Assembly: GCA_030744435.1 (NCBI GenBank)
Contig: JASLQO010000002.1
Location: 177,544 to 241,543, forward strand
Direction: 5' to 3'
Origin: JASLQO01 sp002327525
GTDB lineage: Bacteria; Pseudomonadota; Gammaproteobacteria; Pseudomonadales; Azotimanducaceae
DNA: 64,000 bases
Shown here: positions 8,327 through 16,413 of the stretch, piece after piece
Layout: every line of letters starts with the position of its first letter
Position numbering within the stretch: the stretch's first letter is position 1
The notes under the pieces: model-generated
The model's input: the letters and a program-made list of their open reading frames with translations, nothing else
What the model was told of the DNA's origin: nothing
Database searches by the model: none
Program-made: the position numbers and the translations under genes

Positions 8327-9721
8327 ATGAGCGTGGATGACTCAGTATCAATTGTTGTTGGCAAGGCGCGTTCAGCACAGGCGGTATTTGAACGCTGCGA
8401 TCAGCCAGCTGTAGACGAGACAGTATGTGCGCTCGCCTGGGTCGTCATGGAGCCAGGCCGAAACCGTGCGCTGGCGGAACAGGCTGTCGCGGATACCGGT
8501 CTTGGTCGGGCCGAAGACAAGATACTCAAGAACCACCGCAAGACCCTGGGCTTGCTTCGCGACCTGGCCGGTAAGGCTTCAGTTGGTGTGATCGCGGAGT
8601 ACCCTGAGCTTGGGATCACAGAGATCGCCCGCCCGGTCGGTGTGGTCGCGGCGGTCACGCCTTCCACCAACCCAGTGGCGACGCCGACCAACAAGGTGAT
8701 CAATGCCGTCAAGGGACGCAATGCTGTCATATTAGCGCCGTCACCAAAAGCCGATGCGACCTGCGCTGGGCTTGTAGACTACTTCCGGTCGGCTCTCGAG
8801 CAGACAGGGGCACCGGCCGACCTGGTCCAAAAGCTGCCATCCCCCGTGAGCGGGGAAGCCACCCGCGATCTGATGGCCCAAGCAGATCTGATTGTGGCGA
8901 CCGGTTCTCAGAACAACATCCGCGCGGCATACTCCAGTGGCACTCCTGCGATCGGTGTCGGTCAGGGAAATGTTGCCGTGATCGTTGACGAGACCGCCGA
9001 CTGTGAGCAGGCCGCTGAAAAGGTCGTTGCCTCAAAAGTGTTTGACAATGCCACCAGTTGTTCGTCAGAGAACAGTGTCATTGTTCTTGAGAGTGTTTTC
9101 GAACGGTTTGCCGAGGCGCTTAAGATGCAGGGTGCACTGCTGCTCAATGCGAGTGAGAAAGAGACCCTTGAGCGGACCATGTGGTCTGATGGTGAACTCA
9201 ATCCTGCTATTCTGGCAAGATCTGCTGCAGAGATAGCCCGGGTCGCCGGGATCCGGCGCGCCGGTCTCCATTGCCAGATTCTAGTGGTCGAGGAAAGCGG
9301 CGTTGGCCAGAGTTACCCATTTTCCGGCGAAAAGCTCTCGCCAGTACTGACCCTGTATCGTGCGGTGGATTTTTCTGCGGCCTGCGACAGAGTCCGCGAG
9401 ATCTATAGATACCAGGGTGCCGGGCACTCGATCGGATTGCACAGCAGTCATCCGGATCGGCCGCTACAGATCGGGCTGACCATGCCGGCCTGCCGGGTGA
9501 TCGTAAATCAGGCTCATTGTTTTGCGACAGGTGGCAGTTTTGATAACGGCGTACCATTTTCACTGTCGATGGGCTGTGGTAGCTGGGGTGGAAACAGTGT
9601 CAGCGACAACGTGAACTATCGCCACTATCTGAACATCGTCCGGGTGGTGAGACCAATCCCAGTTCGGGAGCCTTCCGAGGCTGCGCTTCTGGGGCATTAC
9701 TGGGCGAAGCATGGTAAGTAG
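8327..9721 (+). CDS. CoA-acylating aldehyde dehydrogenase, sulfoacetaldehyde dehydrogenase (SauS)-like
   Basis: This 464-residue member of the aldehyde dehydrogenase superfamily is of the acylating (EutE/AdhE/SauS) type. The early segment ARPVGVVAAVTPSTNP and the catalytic region FDNATSCSSENS with Cys245 are typical of enzymes that interconvert an acyl-CoA and an aldehyde with NAD(P)H. The start at ATG 8327 has AAGGA about seven bases upstream. Its stop overlaps the next gene, an AMP-forming acyl-CoA ligase, so the pair would activate an acid to its CoA ester and reduce it to the aldehyde, the logic of SauT/SauS. The substrate is inferred; succinate- or malonate-semialdehyde-type compounds are alternatives. 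Confidence 0.72.
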   Translation: MSVDDSVSIVVGKARSAQAVFERCDQPAVDETVCALAWVVMEPGRNRALAEQAVADTGLGRAEDKILKNHRKTLGLLRDLAGKASVGVIAEYPELGITEIARPVGVVAAVTPSTNPVATPTNKVINAVKGRNAVILAPSPKADATCAGLVDYFRSALEQTGAPADLVQKLPSPVSGEATRDLMAQADLIVATGSQNNIRAAYSSGTPAIGVGQGNVAVIVDETADCEQAAEKVVASKVFDNATSCSSENSVIVLESVFERFAEALKMQGALLLNASEKETLERTMWSDGELNPAILARSAAEIARVAGIRRAGLHCQILVVEESGVGQSYPFSGEKLSPVLTLYRAVDFSAACDRVREIYRYQGAGHSIGLHSSHPDRPLQIGLTMPACRVIVNQAHCFATGGSFDNGVPFSLSMGCGSWGGNSVSDNVNYRHYLNIVRVVRPIPVREPSEAALLGHYWAKHGK

Positions 9722-11282
9722 TGCAGCTTCCCGTTTTGACCCACTGCCTGACATCACTGGTCTGACGGTTCGCACTATCATCGATAAGGGCGCAGCGGAT
9801 CACCCGGATCGAGTGTTTGCGGTGTTTCCGGATGCCGGCGCGATCCTGACCTGGTCTGACCTTAAGCGTAGTGCTTTGCGTCTCACGGCGTGTCTAACCG
9901 AATCAGGTGTGTCAGCTGGCGAGCCGGTCGGCGTTCTGATGGGTAATGGGCGGGCTGCCCTTCAGCTTTTCCTGGGCTGCATGTACGCGGGTCGCTTGTC
10001 GGCGATGTTCAATCCGGCTGCCGGTGCTCGCAGCCTGGCTTATGTGATTGAACATTCCTCCTCGACCCTGATGTATACCGACGAGAGTCATGCTGACATG
10101 GCATCGACTGCCGTTGCTGCGGCCCGGCGGAATATCAGGTTGATGATTCTTGACCGTGATACCGACCTGGATGAGCCAACAGGTGATGCACTCGACCCAT
10201 CGCCGCCACCCCGTCCAGACGATGATGCGCTGCTGATCTATACCTCAGGAACGACCGGTCGCCCGAAAGGGGTGATCCACACTCATGCTAGTCTCCTCGC
10301 TGGCGGTGCCAATACCACAGCTGCGCACAGCCTGGGATCGGATGACCGGGCCTTGTGCGTCTTGCCACTGTGTCATATCAATGGCCAGGTCGTCACCGTG
10401 ATGGCTCCGCTGGTGAGCGGGTCTTCGGTCGTAATGCCGCGCCGATTCAGCGTGAAACGGTTTTGGGAGTGGGCTGCGAATGAAAGATGCACCTGGTTCA
10501 GTGTCGTCCCGACGATCATCTCCTACCTGCTCGGTTCTGAGGATTCTTCGGCCTGGTCGACAGCCGGGCGGTTGAAAACCCTCAGGTTCGGGCGTTCGGC
10601 ATCGGCACCGTTACCATCGGCCGTTCACGAGGCCTTTGTGGAGCGATTCGACATACCGATCATCGAAACCATGGGCATCACCGAGACGGCCGCCCAGATA
10701 CTCTCTAATCCCCTCGACCCGAAGGCCCAGCGTATCGGTTCGCCGGGTCTTGCCTGCGGCAACGAGGTGCGAATTGGTTCAACTCATGTTGGGAAGTCCG
10801 CTGAAGCCGGAGAAGGCGAGATCGAAGTTCGCGGCCCCAACCTGATGCGCTGCTATCTCGATGATCCCGTAGCGACGAAGGAGGCATTTACGGCCGACGG
10901 GTGGTATCGAACCGGAGATCTGGGGCGGATGGATAGTGAGGGCTATGTCTACGTTACGGGACGGATCAAGGAACTGATCATCAAAGGGGGAGAAAATATC
11001 TCACCCCGTGAGATCGATGACGTACTGTACCGTTATCCCGGGGTGCTGGAAGCGGCAGCGGTTGCCGTCCCGGATTCGGAGTACGGTGAAGATATCCTGG
11101 CCTGCGTGGTAGCCGTGCCCGGCAGTCAAATCAGGGAGGATGCCCTTCGCGCGTTCTGCCTTGAGGAACTCGGTGTATTCAAGTCTCCACGGTCCTTTTT
11201 TTTTATGAACTCGCTTCCCAAAGGGCCGTCCGGAAAGATTCAGCGCCGCAAGTTGAGCAGTGATCTGAGCGGTCAGAACTGA
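9711..11282 (+). CDS. AMP-forming acyl-CoA synthetase (SauT-like)
   Basis: This 523-residue member of the ANL adenylate-forming family is complete: the P-loop-like A3 motif LIYTSGTTGRPKG near residue 176, the A5 region ETMGITETA, the A7/A8 motif WYRTGDLGRMDSEGYVYVTG then KELIIKGGENISPREID, and the C-terminal catalytic lysine region PSGKIQRRKL. It makes an acyl-CoA from a carboxylic acid, ATP and CoA. It overlaps the acylating aldehyde dehydrogenase upstream by 11 bases, indicating a shared pathway. By analogy with sulfoacetate-CoA ligase it may activate a small polar acid; no transporter or regulator gene accompanies the pair. Confidence 0.78.
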   Translation: MVSSAASRFDPLPDITGLTVRTIIDKGAADHPDRVFAVFPDAGAILTWSDLKRSALRLTACLTESGVSAGEPVGVLMGNGRAALQLFLGCMYAGRLSAMFNPAAGARSLAYVIEHSSSTLMYTDESHADMASTAVAAARRNIRLMILDRDTDLDEPTGDALDPSPPPRPDDDALLIYTSGTTGRPKGVIHTHASLLAGGANTTAAHSLGSDDRALCVLPLCHINGQVVTVMAPLVSGSSVVMPRRFSVKRFWEWAANERCTWFSVVPTIISYLLGSEDSSAWSTAGRLKTLRFGRSASAPLPSAVHEAFVERFDIPIIETMGITETAAQILSNPLDPKAQRIGSPGLACGNEVRIGSTHVGKSAEAGEGEIEVRGPNLMRCYLDDPVATKEAFTADGWYRTGDLGRMDSEGYVYVTGRIKELIIKGGENISPREIDDVLYRYPGVLEAAAVAVPDSEYGEDILACVVAVPGSQIREDALRAFCLEELGVFKSPRSFFFMNSLPKGPSGKIQRRKLSSDLSGQN

Positions 11283-11300
11283 GTTGGAATACGGATGCCC

Positions 11301-11894
11301 CTAAAGCCCTCCCCTAGCTCTAGGTAGGAACCGATTGGTACGCGCCATGTACCGACGGTATTCTTCGCCGAAGTTCCCGATGAGCATCTGCTCCTCGTCC
11401 GATACACGCGCGAAATTTAGGACTACCAGCGCGACAAGAAACCCACTGAAACCCCAATGGTCCGTGAAGAGGACCGTCGTAATGCCCCAAAGAAAGAAGC
11501 CCGTATACATGGGATGGCGGACCCGGGAATATGGACCGGTCGTGACCAGCTTCATGTCATCGGAAATGATCAAGTGCTTCGCCCCGGCCTTCCCGATGGT
11601 CTTGAACACCCAGAGAAGAAAAACGCAGGCGGCGACGGAGACGACGAAGGCAAGCCACCGGACGACCTCGGGCAAGCCCATATACATCCACGGCCATAAG
11701 GCAGGAAAGCCCACGTAAACGACCAGCAGGAAAAGCATGGCGATCGAGAGCCCGGTCATGATGACCAAGACCGAGGGTTTCTCCTTCCACTCACGACCCT
11801 TCTTTTCGCCGAGCTGAGACCCGGCCCAGATGCTTCGGCCGAAGCCTACGACGAAGAACTCGATCAGCATTGTCCATCGCATGAAATCATCCAT
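11301..11894 (-). CDS. Isoprenylcysteine carboxyl methyltransferase (ICMT/PEMT)-family membrane protein
   Basis: This is a 197-residue integral membrane protein with about four or five hydrophobic segments and a C-terminal SAM-binding signature GPYSRVRHPMYTG followed by EEYRRYMARTNRFLP, characteristic of the ICMT/phospholipid-methyltransferase superfamily. Bacterial members methylate lipids or small molecules, but the substrate here cannot be told. The gene opposes the CoA ligase, with 18 bases between their ends. It lies inside the repeat-flanked segment and is followed by a tRNA remnant. Confidence 0.75.
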   Translation of the reverse strand: MDDFMRWTMLIEFFVVGFGRSIWAGSQLGEKKGREWKEKPSVLVIMTGLSIAMLFLLVVYVGFPALWPWMYMGLPEVVRWLAFVVSVAACVFLLWVFKTIGKAGAKHLIISDDMKLVTTGPYSRVRHPMYTGFFLWGITTVLFTDHWGFSGFLVALVVLNFARVSDEEQMLIGNFGEEYRRYMARTNRFLPRARGGL

Positions 11895-11926
11895 TGATAT
11901 TCACTCTACATGATCCAAACTCAAAT

Positions 11927-11969
11927 GCCTCTTAGGATTAGGTCGTTCTATCCGCTGAACTACGAGGCC
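11927..11969 (-). pseudogene. tRNA-Arg(CCU)-like 5' half remnant
   Basis: Read on the minus strand from 11969, the segment starts GGCCTCGTAGTTCAGC, then GGATAGAAC and a CCT-containing loop, which is the acceptor 5' strand, D arm and anticodon region of a tRNA-Arg. The anticodon stem is imperfect and no T arm or matching 3' acceptor strand follows, so it cannot be a working tRNA. It lies 6 bases from the right 27-bp repeat. It is probably debris of an integration or rearrangement. Confidence 0.55.
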
Positions 11970-11975
11970 ATAGTC

Positions 11976-12002
11976 ACGGATAGGAAGTATTAACGCGCTT
12001 TC
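11976..12002 (+). repeat. 27-bp direct repeat, right copy
   Basis: This copy matches 8029-8055 at 24 of 27 positions, same orientation. It overlaps the last two bases of the stop codon of the minus-strand ADP-ribosylglycohydrolase-family gene. It marks the right boundary of the 3.9-kb accessory segment. Confidence 0.7.
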
Positions 12003-14070
12003 ATTCAGAACAGGGAGAAACCCTCACAGAGCGGGTGGCCGTTCTCCCTTCTTCAATAACCAGCGCCAACGCACCCGACTGAAGCTGCCCGTCTGCTGCC
12101 TCGAGGCGAGGTTCGCCGTCGATGCTGGCGGTGATCCGATTCCCTTTCACTGACAGCGTCAGTCGATGAGTTTCACCCAGCTCCCAGTCGAGCGGACAGC
12201 TCGCCAGTAGCGTTTCCTCGTTCAACATTCGAACCAGACGCAGCTGCTGATCCCTGCCGAGCAACAATGCGTAGTAACGACGCATACCCTGTACCCTTAC
12301 AGCGATACCGGCCGACTCCGCGAGGTGTGGAGTGATATCCGCTTCGACGCTGTAGTCGCACCACTGCCGGGTTCCCTGAATCAGCAGCCCTCGTCCCTCG
12401 TTGTGCATCAACCGAAAGGCTTCGCCCCGGCTCCAGAAATCGTCCACGCCATTGACCCAGGCGCGTCGCCACATGGTGCCGCGATGATCGGGCTGTTCGA
12501 ACACCGCATCCGGTTCGCCAGACCAGCCAAGACTGTCGAGGTAGACCAGTCCTGAATCTTCGAGCTCCAGCCCGACTTCAAACACAGGATGGGCTTCGGG
12601 TGGTACGTGTAAAACTGTCTCAGCTCTCCCCTGCGCAACCTCCGTGATAGTGCCGCGGCTGATGGTGACCTCGTCGTTCTCCCCATACCAGGCGGCATAG
12701 AGGCAGGCCCGGCCTTTGCCTGAAACGCGGGCGCTGAGCGTGTGTCCGGGATAGACCCGTGGCGAAGCCATAAGCGTATAACCGCGTGTCTCGAAATACT
12801 TGGCGGTGTCTTTGGATGGGGTGAATACCGGTGTACCGAAACGCACCGCTCCATCCCCGCGCAGGCGCAGGCACCGTCTCCCCGTGGCGCTGTGCCCCTC
12901 GACGTTCTCGATTTCGCCGTTGCCCGATGTGACGGTAAAGCCCTGCACGGATCCCGGAAACTCGAAATGAAACTGCGCACCATTCTTGGGCTGCCAGCTT
13001 TCCATCTCAGCCAGGGCGCGTCCTGCATTGACGATCTCAACCGCCTCCCTGGCGCAGTCCGATATTCCCCAGGTTGGGTCAGCGGTGGGGATATAGATGC
13101 GGTCTGCCACCGGACCTCGCCAGTCCACACCTGTCTCCAGAGCCTGATCGATACCCTGGATGCCGTTTTTGATACCCATCAGACAGCCTACGTTTCCGGA
13201 GTTGCAGTCCGTGTCCCATCCGCAGGTATTGATGATCTTCATGGTTTGTGAGAAGTCATCCTCGCCGTGCAGCAGCGAATGTATTATCAAGCCGTGATTC
13301 GGCACCATGTGGCAGTTGCCGCCGTATTTGTCGTATCCGTAGCGTGCGGCCAACATCTCTCTCGTGGCGCGCCAGTCGGGCTCCTTGGCGTGCCAGCCCC
13401 TGACATCATCGATCAGTTGCCGGATGACGGAATCGGCAGGTACGTAACTGAGTGCTGTGTCGAGAAGCCTGTTGGTATCGCTCTCCACAAACGCCATTGC
13501 TTCGAGCACCGCCATAACCACCGCGCCGTACACGGCCTCACCGTCATGGCTGACCCTGGCAGCTTGTTCGGCGAGCGTTGCCGCCCGGCCCGGATCTCCC
13601 GGGGAAACCATGGCCCAGCCGTCGATGAAGATCTGAGCGCCGATCTGTTCCGATACCACCTTGCCGTTGCGTGCCATCGAACCGCTTTCGGGCGCCGGAA
13701 CACCGTGTTTCAGCCTCAAGTAGGCCGTATGTTCCGTCGAATTTCCGAGTCCACCCCACCAGAGTATCGTGCGCTTCTCGATCAGGTAGTTGAGCCAGGC
13801 CTCCCCAATTTGTCTTGCGCTCAGCCCCGGATCGAAGTCGTTGTCTGCGAGTGCTCTCAGAAACGTGAAGGTGCCCGAGATGTCGTCATCTGTGACGATC
13901 AGCGGCACGTTCAGCTTGTCGTGAACGTAGTATTCGATATCCCCCAGGTGTTCCTGGATCAGTTCATAGCTCCAGCCTTCGAAAGGTCGGCCGAGATAGA
14001 CACCGATAACCTTGCCGAGCACGCCGGCATAAACTCTTTCGGCATAGTCATCGGGTAGGGGTGTGTTCAT
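12001..14070 (-). CDS. ADP-ribosylglycohydrolase-family protein with C-terminal beta-sandwich domains
   Basis: This protein has 689 residues from ATG 14070, chosen for the AAGGA site just upstream; the frame is open to 14109. The N-terminal 330 residues are an ADP-ribosylglycohydrolase (DraG-like) domain: TDDDISGT near residue 58 and GWDTDCNSGNVGC near 270 carry the usual di-metal aspartates. Residues from about 350 on are all-beta; the last about 170 resemble a LamG/DUF1080-type concanavalin fold. DraG-family proteins hydrolyse N- or O-linked ADP-ribose, but members in sugar-catabolism contexts may act on other ribosides. It is divergent from an enolase-superfamily gene. No signal peptide is seen. 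Confidence 0.75.
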   Translation of the reverse strand: MNTPLPDDYAERVYAGVLGKVIGVYLGRPFEGWSYELIQEHLGDIEYYVHDKLNVPLIVTDDDISGTFTFLRALADNDFDPGLSARQIGEAWLNYLIEKRTILWWGGLGNSTEHTAYLRLKHGVPAPESGSMARNGKVVSEQIGAQIFIDGWAMVSPGDPGRAATLAEQAARVSHDGEAVYGAVVMAVLEAMAFVESDTNRLLDTALSYVPADSVIRQLIDDVRGWHAKEPDWRATREMLAARYGYDKYGGNCHMVPNHGLIIHSLLHGEDDFSQTMKIINTCGWDTDCNSGNVGCLMGIKNGIQGIDQALETGVDWRGPVADRIYIPTADPTWGISDCAREAVEIVNAGRALAEMESWQPKNGAQFHFEFPGSVQGFTVTSGNGEIENVEGHSATGRRCLRLRGDGAVRFGTPVFTPSKDTAKYFETRGYTLMASPRVYPGHTLSARVSGKGRACLYAAWYGENDEVTISRGTITEVAQGRAETVLHVPPEAHPVFEVGLELEDSGLVYLDSLGWSGEPDAVFEQPDHRGTMWRRAWVNGVDDFWSRGEAFRLMHNEGRGLLIQGTRQWCDYSVEADITPHLAESAGIAVRVQGMRRYYALLLGRDQQLRLVRMLNEETLLASCPLDWELGETHRLTLSVKGNRITASIDGEPRLEAADGQLQSGALALVIEEGRTATRSVRVSPCSE

Positions 14071-14322
14071 GGTTTTCCTTGGTTTTGAAATATCCTGATG
14101 CGAAGGCATAAGAGAGCGCCGAGACAGGGCATTTTGTCCTGTCAGTGGCGGCCTGGATCAGCAAGAGTGGCAGGCCGCGCGAGACCGCACAAGGTCAGGC
14201 AATCAGCCGCCCTTAAGTTCGGTCATACTGGGGGGTGTCATACGGGGGCAACGAATTCCGAACGATGACGATACGGGCCCGGGCAAGTGAGCGGCAAAGG
14301 TTAGACAACAAGAGATCAATGT

Positions 14323-15432
14323 ATGCGCATTACTGACGTCAAAGTAACCGTATGGGAATGGCGCGACATTCCGCCGACCCGGTATACGCTGCGAGTGAAG
14401 AGCTCCGGTTCGCGCACCGCACAGATGGGCCTGGTGAGAATCATCACCGACGCCGGAATTGAGGGGCATGCTTTTCTCGGTTCCGCACTCAGTCCTCTCG
14501 GCAACGATGCCAGGTTGATCGTCGATCGCTACAAGCCGCTTCTGGTCGGTCGGGATCCACTGGCTCGCGAGCGCATCTGGCAAACCATGGCTACCTGGGC
14601 CATGGGTGGTGTAATGCGGGTGATTGGTGCTATCGACGTTGCACTTTGGGATCTCGCCGGTAAGGCGGCAGGCGTACCCGTTCACCGGCTGATCGGCTCG
14701 TACCGGGATACGGTGCCCGCCTATGCCAGTTCGGCGGTGTTCGAGACGCCGGAGGAATATGCCGAGGAAGCCATTCGCTACAAGGAATCGGGGTGGACGG
14801 CCTACAAGATCCATCCGCCAGCCACTGCGGCGTTGGACATTCGAATATGCGAGGCTGTACGTGAGGCGGTGGGTGATGGCTATCGCATCATGCTCGATTC
14901 TACCTGGTCATATGACTACCCGGATGCACTGCGTGTTGGGCGGGCCGTCGAGGAACTCGGTTTCTACTGGTATGAGGACCCACTGCCCTACGACAATCTG
15001 TATGGCTACGTGAAGCTGAAGCAGGTACTGGCAATTCCGCTGATGGCGACAGAAATGCCGAGTACCGGTCCGACGTCCTATGCACCCTGGATCATGCAAC
15101 AGGCGACGGACTATCTTCGCGGCGATGTCGCGCTCAAAGGCGGTTTGACCTCTTGCCTGAAGACGGCGCACCTGGCGGAAGCCTTCCAGATGAACTACGA
15201 GGTGCATCACGGTGGCAACTCCCTGAACAACGTCGCCAATCTGCATCTCATCATGGCCATCCCCAACTGCGAATACTTTGAAGTGCTGCTGCCCGATGCC
15301 GTGCAGAAACACGGTCTGATCAAAGACATCGAGGTCGACGAAAACGGTTTGGTGCATGCCCATCACCTGCCTGGCCTGGGCGCGGAAATCGATTTCGACC
15401 TCATCGAGAACAACAAGGTGGCAGAACTGTGA
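14323..15432 (+). CDS. Mandelate racemase/muconate lactonizing enzyme (enolase superfamily)
   Basis: This 369-residue protein has the MR/MLE capping domain (residues 1-115) and TIM-barrel domain. Visible active-site features are YKIHPP (K-x-H at the end of the second strand), metal ligands in LDSTWSY and YEDPLP, a glutamate in TEMPST, and HHGGNSLNN near residue 291. The family abstracts a proton alpha to a carboxylate: sugar-acid dehydratases, racemases or cycloisomerases. The substrate is not identifiable. It is divergent from the ADP-ribosylglycohydrolase-family gene and followed by a SnoaL-like gene 69 bases on, suggesting a small carbohydrate-acid module (inference). Confidence 0.82.
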   Translation: MRITDVKVTVWEWRDIPPTRYTLRVKSSGSRTAQMGLVRIITDAGIEGHAFLGSALSPLGNDARLIVDRYKPLLVGRDPLARERIWQTMATWAMGGVMRVIGAIDVALWDLAGKAAGVPVHRLIGSYRDTVPAYASSAVFETPEEYAEEAIRYKESGWTAYKIHPPATAALDIRICEAVREAVGDGYRIMLDSTWSYDYPDALRVGRAVEELGFYWYEDPLPYDNLYGYVKLKQVLAIPLMATEMPSTGPTSYAPWIMQQATDYLRGDVALKGGLTSCLKTAHLAEAFQMNYEVHHGGNSLNNVANLHLIMAIPNCEYFEVLLPDAVQKHGLIKDIEVDENGLVHAHHLPGLGAEIDFDLIENNKVAEL

Positions 15433-15501
15433 TGCGCGGCTGACAGTGTTCCCATCGTTCAATCCCGTTATGATCCGGGTGCGGATCAATGGGGCGAACA
15501 C

Positions 15502-15936
15502 ATGAGCATCGCATCTCGCTACCTACAATACGCAGACGCTTTCGAACAGTCCTACGTGGACGACGACTGGTCGCACGTCGAATCCTATTTCACCGAAAAC
15601 GCGGTTTACGAGGGTGAACCGGAAGCGCGCGGTCGCGCGGCCGTATTGCAAAAACTGAAGGGCGGTGTCGATGGCTTCGACCGCCTCATGGACACCCGCA
15701 CACCGGATTTCCAGGAGCCGGAGGTCGAGGGTAATACGCTTACCATGCAGTGGGCCGTCACCTACTCGAAGGCCGGCTGTCCGGATCTCACCATTTCGGG
15801 GCTCGAGACGGCGGTGTTCGAAGGGGACTGCATTGCATCGCTGCGTGACGATATCGACCCCGCCGCGCAGGCGGCCATGGGTGAGTGGATGGCGGCGCAC
15901 GGCGCGAGTCTGCACCCCACCGCCTTCCACGAATGA
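15502..15936 (+). CDS. SnoaL-like / NTF2-superfamily protein
   Basis: This 144-residue protein starts with the helix pattern SRYLQYADAFEQSYVDDDW and has YFTENAVYEGEP, typical of the SnoaL-like polyketide-cyclase/NTF2 fold, a cone-shaped barrel used by small isomerases, cyclases and hydratases or as a binding pocket. No catalytic assignment is possible. It follows the enolase-superfamily gene in the same direction and could be co-transcribed. It is soluble, with no signal peptide. Confidence 0.65.
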   Translation: MSIASRYLQYADAFEQSYVDDDWSHVESYFTENAVYEGEPEARGRAAVLQKLKGGVDGFDRLMDTRTPDFQEPEVEGNTLTMQWAVTYSKAGCPDLTISGLETAVFEGDCIASLRDDIDPAAQAAMGEWMAAHGASLHPTAFHE

Positions 15937-16008
15937 CTCCCTGCAGCCAAGTGCTGATCTCTGTCACGTACACATCCTCGCATCGATCACGAGCTCGCTA
16001 CCGGTTAT

Positions 16009-16233
16009 TTAACTGACGTCGTCGCTCGCAAGAAACAGCACGCCGTTGGCGATGTCTCGCGGGGAGCCCAGCACTCCTGTCGGCACGCCCGTTTCGGCCA
16101 TCGCCTGCACGTTGATCTCGTTTGCGCCCGGCTGGAAGTCGCCGGGATTTACCTTGGTCCAGATGGGCGTATCGATGGTGCCGGGGGGCACTGAATTCAC
16201 CGAAGCGACGGGCCGCCACGCGCGTATTTGTGC
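16009..16233 (-). pseudogene. Remnant of a short-chain dehydrogenase/reductase
   Basis: The minus-strand frame contains VNSVPPGTIDTPIW and SPRDIANGVLFLASDD, which is the C-terminal third of a classical SDR (normally RVNSVxPGxIxTP ... ASPxEIAxxVLFLASDxxS). A stop follows SDDVS where a functional SDR would continue for about 15 residues. The Rossmann nucleotide-binding half and the YxxxK catalytic motif are missing upstream. It is a decayed fragment between the SnoaL-like gene and the cytochrome lipoprotein gene. Confidence 0.7.
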
Positions 16234-16413
16234 GCTGCTCGACGTGGCGCCGGCATTGCAGGGTGAGCGTGGCACCACTATCGTCGCGTGAACGGCGTGC
16301 CGAATGCCGTCGGGCGCGTGAAATCACGGTAGACTAAATCCCCAGGGTAATGAGGTGTGAACGGGCATGGTTCAAACTCCGTATCCGGCGCATCATCTGA
16401 GGGATGGCTGAAC

